A stretch of DNA of 64,000 bases from Paenibacillus thalictri (GTDB taxonomy: Bacteria; Bacillota; Bacilli; Paenibacillales; NBRC-103111): the NCBI RefSeq assembly GCF_004307995.1, contig NZ_SIRE01000006.1, positions 186,001-250,000 of the forward strand. Direction: 5' to 3'. Numbering within the stretch: position 1 is the stretch's first letter; each line of letters starts with the position of its first letter. Below, one piece after another: positions 1 through 8,388 of this stretch. Under the pieces are notes generated by a model that saw nothing but the letters and a program-made list of their open reading frames with translations, was not told where the DNA came from and did not search any database. The position numbers and the translations under genes are program-made.

Positions 1-1
1 T

Positions 2-610
2 TATCACGCCGGAGATTTGCTGCCCCAATTCGCAAAGGGCGTCAAGCCCATTATTCACGGGATGATCATTATGTACGGGTTTCCTTACTCGGAATTGTTT
101 GTGTTCGCGGCGCTGCTTGGTTTCGTTCGTCCCTTAAAAAGTGAACCGCTCGGAAAACTGATGTATACCGCTTATCTTGTCAACGTTGCGACATTTCTCG
201 CAGTCATTTTGTGCTCCATTATGGTGTTTGGCTTAGGCGCGGGGGAACGCAAGTTTTCGTTGTATGAACTTGCCCGGGTGATCGAGCTGCCGGGGTTCAT
301 TGAACGGGTCGAAGCGGTGGCCGGCATTACGCTGATTACCGGATCTTATATCAAATCGACGATTGCGCTGCTGGCGCTCAGCACGGGGTTGTCCCATCTG
401 CTGAACCTGAAGGATCCGCGAGCGGTGATTTACCCGCTGACTTTGCTTATGATCTTTTTATCGTTAACGATGTTTTCGACGGAAATGGAAGCCCAGACGT
501 TCTGGACGCTGGGTGTATCTTCCATCAATATATACAGCATATTTTTCCTTATATTCGGTGCTTTGCTTGCATTTGTGCGGTTTCGCAAACGGGCTGCGGA
601 CGGAAATTGA
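2..610 (+). CDS. Spore germination permease, GerAB/GerKB family (C-terminal part)
   Basis: The reading frame is open from the first bases of the window, so the N-terminal part lies upstream; an internal TTG at 17 is not a convincing start. The visible ~200 residues hold about five hydrophobic membrane segments and end in a short basic tail (FRKRAADGN), as in the C-terminal half of GerAB-type permeases of about 365 residues. The motif around PIIHGMIIMYGFPYSELFVF resembles the membrane segment of this family that follows the middle of the protein. GerAB proteins sit in the spore inner membrane and form the nutrient-sensing channel with GerAA and GerAC. The GerA and GerC partners, if present, are outside the window. 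The family call rests on my recognition of the hydrophobic pattern, not on an alignment. Confidence 0.75.
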   Translation, partial: YHAGDLLPQFAKGVKPIIHGMIIMYGFPYSELFVFAALLGFVRPLKSEPLGKLMYTAYLVNVATFLAVILCSIMVFGLGAGERKFSLYELARVIELPGFIERVEAVAGITLITGSYIKSTIALLALSTGLSHLLNLKDPRAVIYPLTLLMIFLSLTMFSTEMEAQTFWTLGVSSINIYSIFFLIFGALLAFVRFRKRAADGN

Positions 611-697
611 ACAAACCGTCCCGCCCGGCATGATTCGCTCATGCAGCGTTCACTTGTTCAGCGGCCTCGCAGCGGCCGGCTCGGATTCTGCAGGGGT

Positions 698-747
698 AAA
701 AAAATACCGCTATTCATTGAGTTATGTAAACTCGATAAATAACGGTA
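698..747 (-). terminator. Rho-independent terminator of the xpaC-VWA-telA operon
   Basis: Arms at 705-723 and 729-747 pair over 19 positions with a 5-base loop. On the reverse strand the mismatches become G-U wobbles, and the stem is followed by seven T residues (complement of A698-704), so it ends transcription coming from telA. Confidence 0.85.
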
Positions 748-765
748 AAACGGTAAGGTAAGAAC

Positions 766-1905
766 CTAGAAAGACAACTTACTGCCGCCTTCAAGCCGCT
801 GAATGGCTTGCTCCGCCATATCCGACAGCTGGGAGAACTGATTGATGGTCTCGCGAAGCTTCGGCAGCGCTTCTTGCTTGTAATTGCTGATCGCATCCAA
901 AGCGGCAAACGAATCGGCAAAAGACTGCTTCAAAGTTTCCACCGAAACGGTCGACTCCACAGCCTGCTTGTAAATGGCTGCGCCCTGATCTTTCAGCATC
1001 TTTGATGTGCCGGCAATCAAGCTGTCCGTCGCTTGCTGCGTTGCAGTGATTTGTTTTAATACAACATTTTGACGGTATAAGGCCCCTGCTACAATGACCG
1101 CATTGCGAAGCGCAGCAACCGTAACGGTATTCGTCCGATCGACGCCGCGGATCAGCTCTTTATTATTCCGCATGACCAGTTCGAAAGAAATGAATCCTTG
1201 CTGGTTGGTTGCAAGCATCGCTTGCATATCCATAACCCGTTGACGCAGCGGGAACAATACTTCTTCCGAGATAAAACGAATGCGATCCGCATCATCACCG
1301 CGAAGTTTCGCCTCAGCTATTTCCTTCTCCAGCGACTCATCCATGAAAGTGGCCAGCTGAATTTCCTTCACCAGCTTTTTGGTCAAATCACGCAGTTTCT
1401 GCTGTTCGATTTCCAATGTGGTGTTATCGTTTTTCAACGTGATCCGGCCTTTATTTAAGGTCTCAATCACACCGGCGATAACCGCATCGGCTTTCTCATA
1501 CCGCTGAAAGTAAGCCCGCAGCGGGTTAAAGAATTTGCCAAGGAAACCCGTTTTGGTAAAGTCGATAAGACTGGGATCCAAATCTTTCAACTGTGCTTGC
1601 AGCTCAGCCAAACCGGTTGCGATAACACTTCCTTCATCGCCCGTCTTCGATAACTGCCCTAAAGTTATTTGCATTAAGGAGTTTTTCTCCGTCGAAGCTT
1701 TCATGGTCGACATACCGAATTTTTCAACTGTCGACATCACTTCCCGCCGGCGATCCAAGGCATCGAAATCCATGGACATAATCGAGTCGACGTTATTTTT
1801 CGCCTGTTCTTGAATTTTTCTTACTTCTTCGGGAACCGGCTTGATTTGCTCCTCGACAACTTGCTTCAACTCTTCGGGACTTGCTATTTCCATCGAAAAA
1901 GACAT
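766..1905 (-). CDS. TelA/YaaN family protein (toxic anion resistance family)
   Basis: A 379-residue, largely alpha-helical cytoplasmic protein with long charged helices. The central stretch (FTKTGFLGKFFNPLRAYFQRY, about residues 115-135) and the later RNNKELIRGVDRTNTVTVAALRNAV region are typical of the TelA/KlaA/YaaN family. The name comes from plasmid tellurite resistance, but the role of chromosomal copies is not settled. The start ATG at 1905 has a strong AGGAGGG site. It is the last gene of a three-gene operon after an XpaC-like protein and a VWA protein; in Bacillus subtilis xpaC and yaaN are also neighbours, which supports both calls. A strong terminator follows. Confidence 0.9.
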   Translation of the reverse strand: MSFSMEIASPEELKQVVEEQIKPVPEEVRKIQEQAKNNVDSIMSMDFDALDRRREVMSTVEKFGMSTMKASTEKNSLMQITLGQLSKTGDEGSVIATGLAELQAQLKDLDPSLIDFTKTGFLGKFFNPLRAYFQRYEKADAVIAGVIETLNKGRITLKNDNTTLEIEQQKLRDLTKKLVKEIQLATFMDESLEKEIAEAKLRGDDADRIRFISEEVLFPLRQRVMDMQAMLATNQQGFISFELVMRNNKELIRGVDRTNTVTVAALRNAVIVAGALYRQNVVLKQITATQQATDSLIAGTSKMLKDQGAAIYKQAVESTVSVETLKQSFADSFAALDAISNYKQEALPKLRETINQFSQLSDMAEQAIQRLEGGSKLSF

Positions 1906-1938
1906 AGGTACCCTCCTGAGAATAGTTTTGATTAGCTC

Positions 1939-3615
1939 TTACATCTGAACGTTAAACAGGTTGCCAAGCTTGTAAACCACGTCGTCGGTGTCCGCATTGA
2001 TGCTGGCCGCTTCGTTGAGACTGGAGATGCTTTGGAGGGCCTTGATATTGGCGTTGTAGCCCACGGTATAGATCGGGATTTTATAAGCTTTGATCAAATC
2101 TTCCACCTTGCCCAAGGAGTAACCCTCGTTGGTTTCACCGTCACTTAATACAAAGATCAACGGCCTTACGTTAGGGTGAGCCGCCATTTCCGTTTTTAAC
2201 ATTTTCAAAGCGACAACAACTGCATTAAAGGTGGCCGTGCCGCCCCCCGCTTGAAGGCTGTTTACCGTACCGACAAAAAGCGATTGCTGATTGGTGTCGA
2301 ATTTGGCGATAGGCAAGTTGATTGCTACTTTGCTTGAGTACGAAACAAAACCAATGCTGTTATCCCGGCCCAAAAATTTCTGACCGCGAATTAAGGATTC
2401 TTTTAACTTATTCAGAGGCGCCCCGTTCATGCTACCTGAAATGTCCGCCACGAAAACAGCCGCAATCGGAGCACCTCCGTTTTTCTTCTCTTTCCAAACC
2501 TTTTGCGCCGAAGTGATAAGACTTCCATCCAACTGCGGCAGATCGGACTTATAATCGGCAAGTCCGTTGAAGCCCTTATCAACAGCCATCTTCTGATATT
2601 TGTCTTGCGCGACAAACTCGGCAAACTTCTTGACGATATCGAGTTTGGCTTGCGGTATATCGCCTAAAGCATAAAGCGGGCTGTCATGCCTAGCGCCAAA
2701 AGGTGTGAAAACATAACCGCCTTTCAAATCGGCAGCGTTGACATAGGTCTGATACTCCAAGACAAATGCGTCCAAGGCCCCTGTTTTGGCCGCGTCCCTC
2801 ATTTGAATCGTAGTAGAAGCTATAAAAGGCACATTCGCTTGGAATTTTTCGAAGCTTTGAACCGCTTTTTCGCCCAGCAGATTTTCGCTGTCAAATGTGT
2901 TTAATGAAGCGAGCAGGAAATTCAGCCCTGTTGAACTCGCAAAAGGATCCGTGTACCCCATCGCGAGATCGCCATTGGAAATGGCGTCCGTTACCGTTTT
3001 TACCGTGATGGAGCCATATTTTGCTACTAAAGCATCGTATTTAGCTTTGGAAATCACCACGCCGGGAACGTTACCCACAAGGTGGTTTGTGACCATCTCG
3101 GCTTTGATGCCTTTGGCTTTGACCATCTCGCCCCACAACTCGTTGGAAGGGGTATACGCATCAGGGATATACTTGCCCGAAGTGATGTAATCCGCCGCGG
3201 TACCGGAAGCAATATTGCGGATTTTCACAGATGCCGGTTTTCCGTTAACAGCCACGCCTGCTTTGTTAAATTCGGCGGCTACCTCGTTCAGCCAGCCGTC
3301 AACTCCCGTACCCGATTTCTCAGTCGATGAAAAAATTTCGATGAAGTTATCCGAAGCGTTGTTCACCGAAACGGGGAACTTGGCAATATCCGGCAGCGTG
3401 GCCGCTATATCGACCGGATCCAGATCAATTTGCCCCTTCACAGGAGGCACAACTTGCGGGTTCACATCCGCATAGAACTTCTCCAGCTTTTTATCCGCTT
3501 CCGCCAAAGAAACTTGCGTTGGCGTCTTCCCCCAACCCGAAGTGAAGGTGACCCCAAGATATACCAGTATAAAAACAATAACGATGACGCCGAGCAATGT
3601 TCCTAATTTCTTCAA
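1939..3615 (-). CDS. Membrane-anchored substrate-binding plus von Willebrand factor A protein
   Basis: 558 residues. Residues 5-25 form one membrane segment or uncleaved signal anchor, so the bulk is expected outside the membrane. Residues about 85-350 resemble an extracellular solute-binding fold (SBP_bac_11-like). Residues about 383-555 are a VWA domain with the metal-binding MIDAS motif DISGS at 391-395 and later VLSDGETNEG. VWA domains bind ligands or partners through a divalent metal. The gene starts with TTG at 3615 behind AAAGGGG. It lies between an XpaC-like and a TelA protein with short spacers, so the three probably act together at the membrane. The ligand of the binding domain cannot be told from sequence. 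An orphan ABC binding protein is unlikely because no permease is nearby. Confidence 0.85.
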   Translation of the reverse strand: MKKLGTLLGVIVIVFILVYLGVTFTSGWGKTPTQVSLAEADKKLEKFYADVNPQVVPPVKGQIDLDPVDIAATLPDIAKFPVSVNNASDNFIEIFSSTEKSGTGVDGWLNEVAAEFNKAGVAVNGKPASVKIRNIASGTAADYITSGKYIPDAYTPSNELWGEMVKAKGIKAEMVTNHLVGNVPGVVISKAKYDALVAKYGSITVKTVTDAISNGDLAMGYTDPFASSTGLNFLLASLNTFDSENLLGEKAVQSFEKFQANVPFIASTTIQMRDAAKTGALDAFVLEYQTYVNAADLKGGYVFTPFGARHDSPLYALGDIPQAKLDIVKKFAEFVAQDKYQKMAVDKGFNGLADYKSDLPQLDGSLITSAQKVWKEKKNGGAPIAAVFVADISGSMNGAPLNKLKESLIRGQKFLGRDNSIGFVSYSSKVAINLPIAKFDTNQQSLFVGTVNSLQAGGGTATFNAVVVALKMLKTEMAAHPNVRPLIFVLSDGETNEGYSLGKVEDLIKAYKIPIYTVGYNANIKALQSISSLNEAASINADTDDVVYKLGNLFNVQM

Positions 3616-3658
3616 TATGATTGACCCCTTTCCTTTGGGAATTTAGTTGGATCACCAC

Positions 3659-4432
3659 CTAAATGGACTGCTGCTTATAAAATTTAGTTTGCTTAATCAA
3701 ATCGTCGATTTCTTTCATGCAGTCCATGTTCTCAATGTCCGCGATGTCCAGTGTATCCAAACGCGTGATTTCCAAAGTCAACTTGTCTAACTTCAACAGT
3801 ATTTCTTCGCTTGTATCTATAGCGCCGCGGATATACGAAGCGTACTGTTGAAACACCTCCATTTTTCCCCGGAGGATGTTATCTGACATCACCGCCGATC
3901 GGCGATCTTTCTTCTGATTGGTTAAGAAAGCGAATTCAGATGGATCAAAAACGCTCAGCTTGTTAATGATCCCCCTTACATTGAGGAACAAAAGCTTTTC
4001 AACCTCAATTATGACCGAGAGGAACTTTTTGTAGCTCAATTCCGTTGCATCGAAACGTTGACCCAGAATATTTGTAAGGGTATCTTTCTTCTTTTTCAAC
4101 CTCTCCAGCTGATCTAAAGAAACGGCGACTTCTTCGGTAAACAACGGAATGCCCGTGTATGGCTTCAGCGCCTCAACGTAATCCTCATGTGTCTTAAGTT
4201 CCCGCTTAATGGGCTTCTGTTCTTCAGGCTGCGGGGATCGTTTGGCCAAAGCCCCCCATGCCACATATCCCACAGCGGCGGCACTTAAGATAAGTATGGT
4301 TAAGCCAAGCGAAGATTCCAACTTATTCGAGCTCGTTACGTCCACCCCTATGAGCCCCGGCGAAAGCATAACTATATCCACAATGACTACAACAACGATG
4401 GTTAATGCAAGCTTTGTGTAGTCCTTCAGCAT
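3659..4432 (-). CDS. XpaC-like membrane protein
   Basis: I place the start at the ATG at 4432 (257 residues), because AAAGGAGG lies 11 bases upstream; the longer open frame to 4489 has no ribosome site. The N-terminus has two membrane segments (about residues 7-28 and 42-62), followed by a charged, coiled-coil-rich cytoplasmic part of about 190 residues with repeated Lys/Leu/Glu heptads. Position directly upstream of a TelA/YaaN operon matches Bacillus xpaC-yaaN, and the general architecture fits the XpaC family (named for hydrolysis of an indolyl phosphate dye, true function unknown). The family assignment leans on context as much as on sequence. First gene of the operon. Confidence 0.6.
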   Translation of the reverse strand: MLKDYTKLALTIVVVVIVDIVMLSPGLIGVDVTSSNKLESSLGLTILILSAAAVGYVAWGALAKRSPQPEEQKPIKRELKTHEDYVEALKPYTGIPLFTEEVAVSLDQLERLKKKKDTLTNILGQRFDATELSYKKFLSVIIEVEKLLFLNVRGIINKLSVFDPSEFAFLTNQKKDRRSAVMSDNILRGKMEVFQQYASYIRGAIDTSEEILLKLDKLTLEITRLDTLDIADIENMDCMKEIDDLIKQTKFYKQQSI

Positions 4433-4960
4433 ACCTATGTACACCTCCTTTACCAAAACATGTATACCTGTTCTACGGCGTATCGTCAAAAAAGATACAT
4501 TTCTAATCTAGGTGATGTCTATTGACCATGTTAAAACAGCAAACAAGAAGGAAGCCGCAGCATTCCTTCTTGACCCGACGTTATGGGGTTAGACCGAAAT
4601 GTGCTTTTGCAGCCGCTTGCTCATGGACGATAACCTTAAGCCAAGATCGCCATGCCTCCTGCTCTGTCCAACCGTTATTAATCTATCATTGATTTGTATG
4701 TATAATTTTGTTAAACCATATACAATGATAGTTGGTAGAAGTAAAATTTTCAAGCATAAACAACAAATACCGTTAATCCATAGAGTTTTGCAAGCTCTAT
4801 GAGTAACGGTATATGCCGGTCTAGAACATAGAAATCTATCACTATCACTATGTGATCAACTCATGTTGCTGCGGCGGGGTATATCTGTTGGAATCTTCAA
4901 AGAAGGAAGAGAGTTGCCATTCATCCCATCATTTTATTAGTCAGATAATTCCGACAATTT
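4433..4960. other. Intergenic region between the sulfatase and the xpaC-like operon
   Basis: About 530 bp with no convincing gene. It should hold the promoter of the xpaC-like operon, which I could not fix. Two inverted repeats are present: a 10-bp stem with a 9-base loop at 4544-4572 and a larger imperfect one at 4768-4811. Confidence 0.6.
4768..4811 (-). terminator. Probable terminator of the catabolic cluster
   Basis: Imperfect inverted repeat with outer arms TACCGTTA/TAACGGTA and inner arms around CATAGAG/CTCTATG. On the reverse strand it is followed by a T-rich stretch (TATTTGTTGTTTATG). It lies 150 bp after the sulfatase stop. Its arms resemble those of the terminator at 705-747. Confidence 0.5.
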
Positions 4961-6412
4961 TCACTTAAACTGTTCTGGAACCGGGGAATAAACAATTTTA
5001 AATCCTTCTTGTAAAATGGCCTCTTTCCCGCCGTGCTCATCCATCATTTTGGCTTGATCTCCCCTTGCCAAGCGATCTGTTTTTTCCGGATCGACGATAG
5101 AACGCAGCTCTTTTTCGCATTTTCCCCGAATATGCCGATACTCCGGGTGATCAGCAAGGTCATTCAATTCGTTTGGATCAAGCTCAAGGTTGAATAATTG
5201 GGGACTATAACCGCAATAATGGATGTATTTATATTGATCTTTTCTGATCATATAAGTTGCCGTAATGGCTCCCATGGCGTGATATTCACTAAACATCGTT
5301 CTTTTCGGATCAGTTTCCCCTTTTGCCACAGGCAGAAGATCTACTCCCGGCAAATCCTCATCCTTCTTTACGAGTTTAGCTCCGACAGCTTCTACAATTG
5401 TAGGAAAGCTGTCAACCAAGGATATCGGAGTATCGCATATTTTCCCTTGCGGCAGATCCGGCCCGGACATAATAAACGGCACCGCTACAGCCCCTTCATA
5501 CATAGTTGATTTAAACCAAACCCCATGATCGCCTAAAGTGTCACCATGATCTGAGGTATAGATTATCCTCGTATTTCCGCACAAACCCGTTTCTTCCAAC
5601 GTTTTTAAGACTTGTCCGATTTGGTCATCCAGAAACGTGCACAATCCATAATAAGCGGCGACAGCTCTACGTATCGTCATTTCATCAAATTCATCATCAG
5701 TTGCCCAAATTCGCCGATACGCTTCCAATACCGGGTGCTTAGGACGTTCGTCTAATTTGTATTGTTTCGGGAATACGACATGTTCTAATGGATACTGATC
5801 GAAATATTCTTTGGGGGCAATCAAAGGAAAATGAGGGGTTACGTAACCTAAAAACAGAACCCAAGGTTTATCTTGCTGCATAGCTTCATCTCTTAGAAAT
5901 CGTTTGGCTTCCTCTGTAATCCCCCGGTCATAACGAATATAAGAAGTCTCGCCAAAACCCGCTTCGAGTATCTTGCCACGGTTTATTTTTCTGGGCTCCA
6001 GGTTATCCCTAATCAAGGAATAAATATCTCCCAGCCCTTCATACACATGCATGGGAATGCGCTGATCAGGGAAGCCTGTTTCATCTTCCGTTTTTCGATA
6101 GTGCAGCTTGCCGATTGTCGTCACTTTATGGCCTTGTTCAACCAGTCGATGTCCCCAGCTCTCATCCTTCCCGATATAAGGGGCCGCATTATCCCAATTC
6201 CCAATTTGATGAATATACCTTCCGGTAGCCAGGCTTGCTCTTGATGGTACACACACGGGCGAGTTGCAATAAGCGTTAGTAAATCTTACGCCATTATCAG
6301 CCAATTTGTCTAGATTCGGGGTTTTTACTACGGGATGACCGTAACAGCCCAACATCTCCTTATTATGTTCATCCGAGAAAATATACAACACATTCATAGG
6401 TTTTGAACTCAT
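4961..6412 (-). CDS. Type I sulfatase (formylglycine sulfatase family)
   Basis: 483 residues from ATG at 6412, chosen because GAGGTG precedes it; the in-frame GTG three codons earlier overlaps that site. The N-terminal NVLYIFSDEH holds metal-binding Asp residues, and CVPSRAS (about residues 53-59) is the cysteine form of the C-x-P-S-R signature whose Cys is oxidised to formylglycine. SDHGDTLGDHG holds further metal ligands. There is no signal peptide, so the enzyme is cytosolic and would act on an imported sulfate ester; choline-sulfatase and phosphonate monoester hydrolase relatives share this layout. No maturase is in the window. It starts 10 bp after the second carboxyltransferase and is the last gene of the catabolic cluster, suggesting a sulfated substrate, but the substrate is unknown. 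Confidence 0.9.
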   Translation of the reverse strand: MSSKPMNVLYIFSDEHNKEMLGCYGHPVVKTPNLDKLADNGVRFTNAYCNSPVCVPSRASLATGRYIHQIGNWDNAAPYIGKDESWGHRLVEQGHKVTTIGKLHYRKTEDETGFPDQRIPMHVYEGLGDIYSLIRDNLEPRKINRGKILEAGFGETSYIRYDRGITEEAKRFLRDEAMQQDKPWVLFLGYVTPHFPLIAPKEYFDQYPLEHVVFPKQYKLDERPKHPVLEAYRRIWATDDEFDEMTIRRAVAAYYGLCTFLDDQIGQVLKTLEETGLCGNTRIIYTSDHGDTLGDHGVWFKSTMYEGAVAVPFIMSGPDLPQGKICDTPISLVDSFPTIVEAVGAKLVKKDEDLPGVDLLPVAKGETDPKRTMFSEYHAMGAITATYMIRKDQYKYIHYCGYSPQLFNLELDPNELNDLADHPEYRHIRGKCEKELRSIVDPEKTDRLARGDQAKMMDEHGGKEAILQEGFKIVYSPVPEQFK

Positions 6413-6422
6413 GATCTTCACC

Positions 6423-7871
6423 TCATCCTAATTTAAGCTTTGTTGACCCGTTGCTGATTTGTACATAGCCGAATTGTTTGGATTCAGTCAACGTTTTGAT
6501 GATCTTGGTAATCGGGTCTTTCAAGAGATTGTAGCAGGTGTTGATCGGTCCGGCCTTTTTCATTTCATCGACGTGTGATCCTTTGATCATAAATCGAAGC
6601 AATCTTTCTTCATCGGTTGCATTCGGATATTGCTTTCTGAGTTGCGGCAGCATATCCGGCAGTGGCTTCCGCTTAAGAGGAATCATTTTTGAACCGTTTT
6701 CAACAATCTTGTCGAGTATATTGCCGTCGATAGGCGCTATCAATTTACCATAGTGACCTAATACGTATTTTTTCACTTCATCCGGTACAATGTTGTAGCG
6801 TTGCCCATGTACAACATTTAAAACTGCTTGGGTTGCTACCAATTGTGAAAAAGGAGTGACCATAATCGGCCAGGCAAGTTCTTCTCTGATTAATGCAATT
6901 TCATTTAATACTTCATCAAATCGGTTTCTTAAGCCCGCCTGCTCCAATTGATAAAAAAGATTGGTCAGCATGCCGCCCGGTATTTGGTGTTTGTAATGAA
7001 ACGCATTATACTCCATAGGCAAGCCTACCGGAAATCCTTCCTGCTCAGCTACAGCTTGGAAATGTTCCCCTATTTCATAGATAAACCGGTCATTCAAATT
7101 CACTTTATAATTCATATCCCGTAAACTTCTTGAGAGATTTTCAATCGACGGATTGGCACATCCGTTGGCAAGGGGAGAGACGGCGGTGTGGATGCAGTCG
7201 GCGCCGTACTTGACGCCTTCCAAATACACCAGCGGGCCTAACCCCGTCGTACAGTGCGTATGCAGTTCAAGAGGAATATCGCCCATGGCCTTTTTCAAGG
7301 CAGGTACTAATGTTCTTACACGATCAGGTGTCAGCACGCCTCCTGCATCTTTGATCATAATTGCATCCACTTTGGTTCTTGTAAGAAGTTCAGTCACCCT
7401 ATTTACATAGAGCTCATCCGTATGAATCGGGCTCTCGCAAAAAACAAAGGCGGCCACCGCCGATGCTCCGAGCTTTTTTGTTTGAATTAACGTGTCTGTA
7501 ATATTATCAATATCAAGCAATCCCTCAAAAGCCGCTATTCTGCCAAATCCGTTCTCCACCAGCTTTTCAACAAATAGTTCAACCACATCCCGAGGAGCTG
7601 CTTCAAAACCAATTAGGTTATTGCTTCGCATCCAGCCGCCGGTAGGTACTGTCAGCTTTTTGCTGATGATACGGGCTCTTTCCCAGGGATCTTCTCTTAA
7701 ATATCTTATACATGCATCAAAATGAGCCATCGCCATGAGATCAACCGCTTCATACCCGGCCTCATTGATCTTATTTAATACAGGAAACATCATGGAGGTT
7801 GTCATTCTTGTCGCCCACAAGCTCTGGTGTCCGTCGCGCAAGGTTTGGTCAATGATTTTTACTTCTTTCAT
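6423..7871 (-). CDS. Biotin-dependent carboxyltransferase subunit, PycB/OadA/5S type (copy 2)
   Basis: 482 residues from ATG at 7871 (GGGGAG six bases upstream; the TTG at 7877 abuts that site). It carries the HMGL-like TIM barrel of pyruvate carboxylase, oxaloacetate decarboxylase alpha and transcarboxylase 5S: DQTLRDGHQSLWATR near the N-terminus, MIKDAGG with the lysine expected to be carbamylated, and the metal-binding HTH. The C-terminal conserved carboxylase domain ends with GSHVDEMKKAGP. There is no biotin domain, so it must use a separate carrier (12373-12918). These enzymes move CO2 between biotin and pyruvate or a similar 2-oxo acid. It is a close paralogue of the gene at 10892-12349. 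The first motif reads RDG where copy 1 and classical enzymes read RDA. Confidence 0.9.
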   Translation of the reverse strand: MKEVKIIDQTLRDGHQSLWATRMTTSMMFPVLNKINEAGYEAVDLMAMAHFDACIRYLREDPWERARIISKKLTVPTGGWMRSNNLIGFEAAPRDVVELFVEKLVENGFGRIAAFEGLLDIDNITDTLIQTKKLGASAVAAFVFCESPIHTDELYVNRVTELLTRTKVDAIMIKDAGGVLTPDRVRTLVPALKKAMGDIPLELHTHCTTGLGPLVYLEGVKYGADCIHTAVSPLANGCANPSIENLSRSLRDMNYKVNLNDRFIYEIGEHFQAVAEQEGFPVGLPMEYNAFHYKHQIPGGMLTNLFYQLEQAGLRNRFDEVLNEIALIREELAWPIMVTPFSQLVATQAVLNVVHGQRYNIVPDEVKKYVLGHYGKLIAPIDGNILDKIVENGSKMIPLKRKPLPDMLPQLRKQYPNATDEERLLRFMIKGSHVDEMKKAGPINTCYNLLKDPITKIIKTLTESKQFGYVQISNGSTKLKLG

Positions 7872-7966
7872 TTTCAACTCCCCTTATCCGAGCAAGAGGA
7901 AACGGCAGCACCGCTTCCTCCTGATCTTTCGTTCATTTCACTGTATTACGGCAACTTCATTTCGAT

Positions 7967-8386
7967 TTATTCAGTCGGTAAGGTGGCAGCAAGCTGAAAC
8001 ATGGGTAACGCAGTCTCGCCTCTTTTTTCAAATACGACTTCAACCGGCATGTCGCAACACACTTCATCAACGCTGCAATGAATAATGTTGGACAACATTC
8101 TTACGCCTTCTTCCAATTCGACCATTGCTACAACATAAGGTACATCATCGGAAAATGCCAGGGGAGAACGTCTTACCACGGTGTAAGAGTACACTTTTCC
8201 TTTTCCTTTGGATTCTATCCATTCAACATGGTCGCTCATACACCCGGGGCAGACGATCCGCGGATAGAAGATGTAGCTCCCACAGTCTTGGCAGTGCTGG
8301 ATGAGCAGCTTTCCTTCGTTACATCCCTTCCAGAAGGCTACTGAATCGCCGTCAGCAATCGGAATTGGTTTGTTTGATTCCATCAT
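7967..8386 (-). CDS. DUF35 OB-fold protein with zinc ribbon, partner of the thiolase-like protein
   Basis: 139 residues from ATG at 8386, preceded by GGGGAGGG; a longer open frame to 8488 would run into the thiolase-like gene and has no site. A rubredoxin-like zinc ribbon sits at the N-terminal side (CQDCGSYIFYPRIVCPGC), followed by an OB-fold (KVYSYTVVRRSP...). DUF35 proteins bind the CoA end of substrates and form complexes with SCP2-type thiolases, archaeal HMG-CoA synthase, or the steroid side-chain aldolase Ltp2. The stop of the thiolase-like gene is only 2 bp away, so the two are surely co-translated and very likely form a complex. Confidence 0.88.
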   Translation of the reverse strand: MMESNKPIPIADGDSVAFWKGCNEGKLLIQHCQDCGSYIFYPRIVCPGCMSDHVEWIESKGKGKVYSYTVVRRSPLAFSDDVPYVVAMVELEEGVRMLSNIIHCSVDEVCCDMPVEVVFEKRGETALPMFQLAATLPTE

Positions 8387-8388
8387 GA

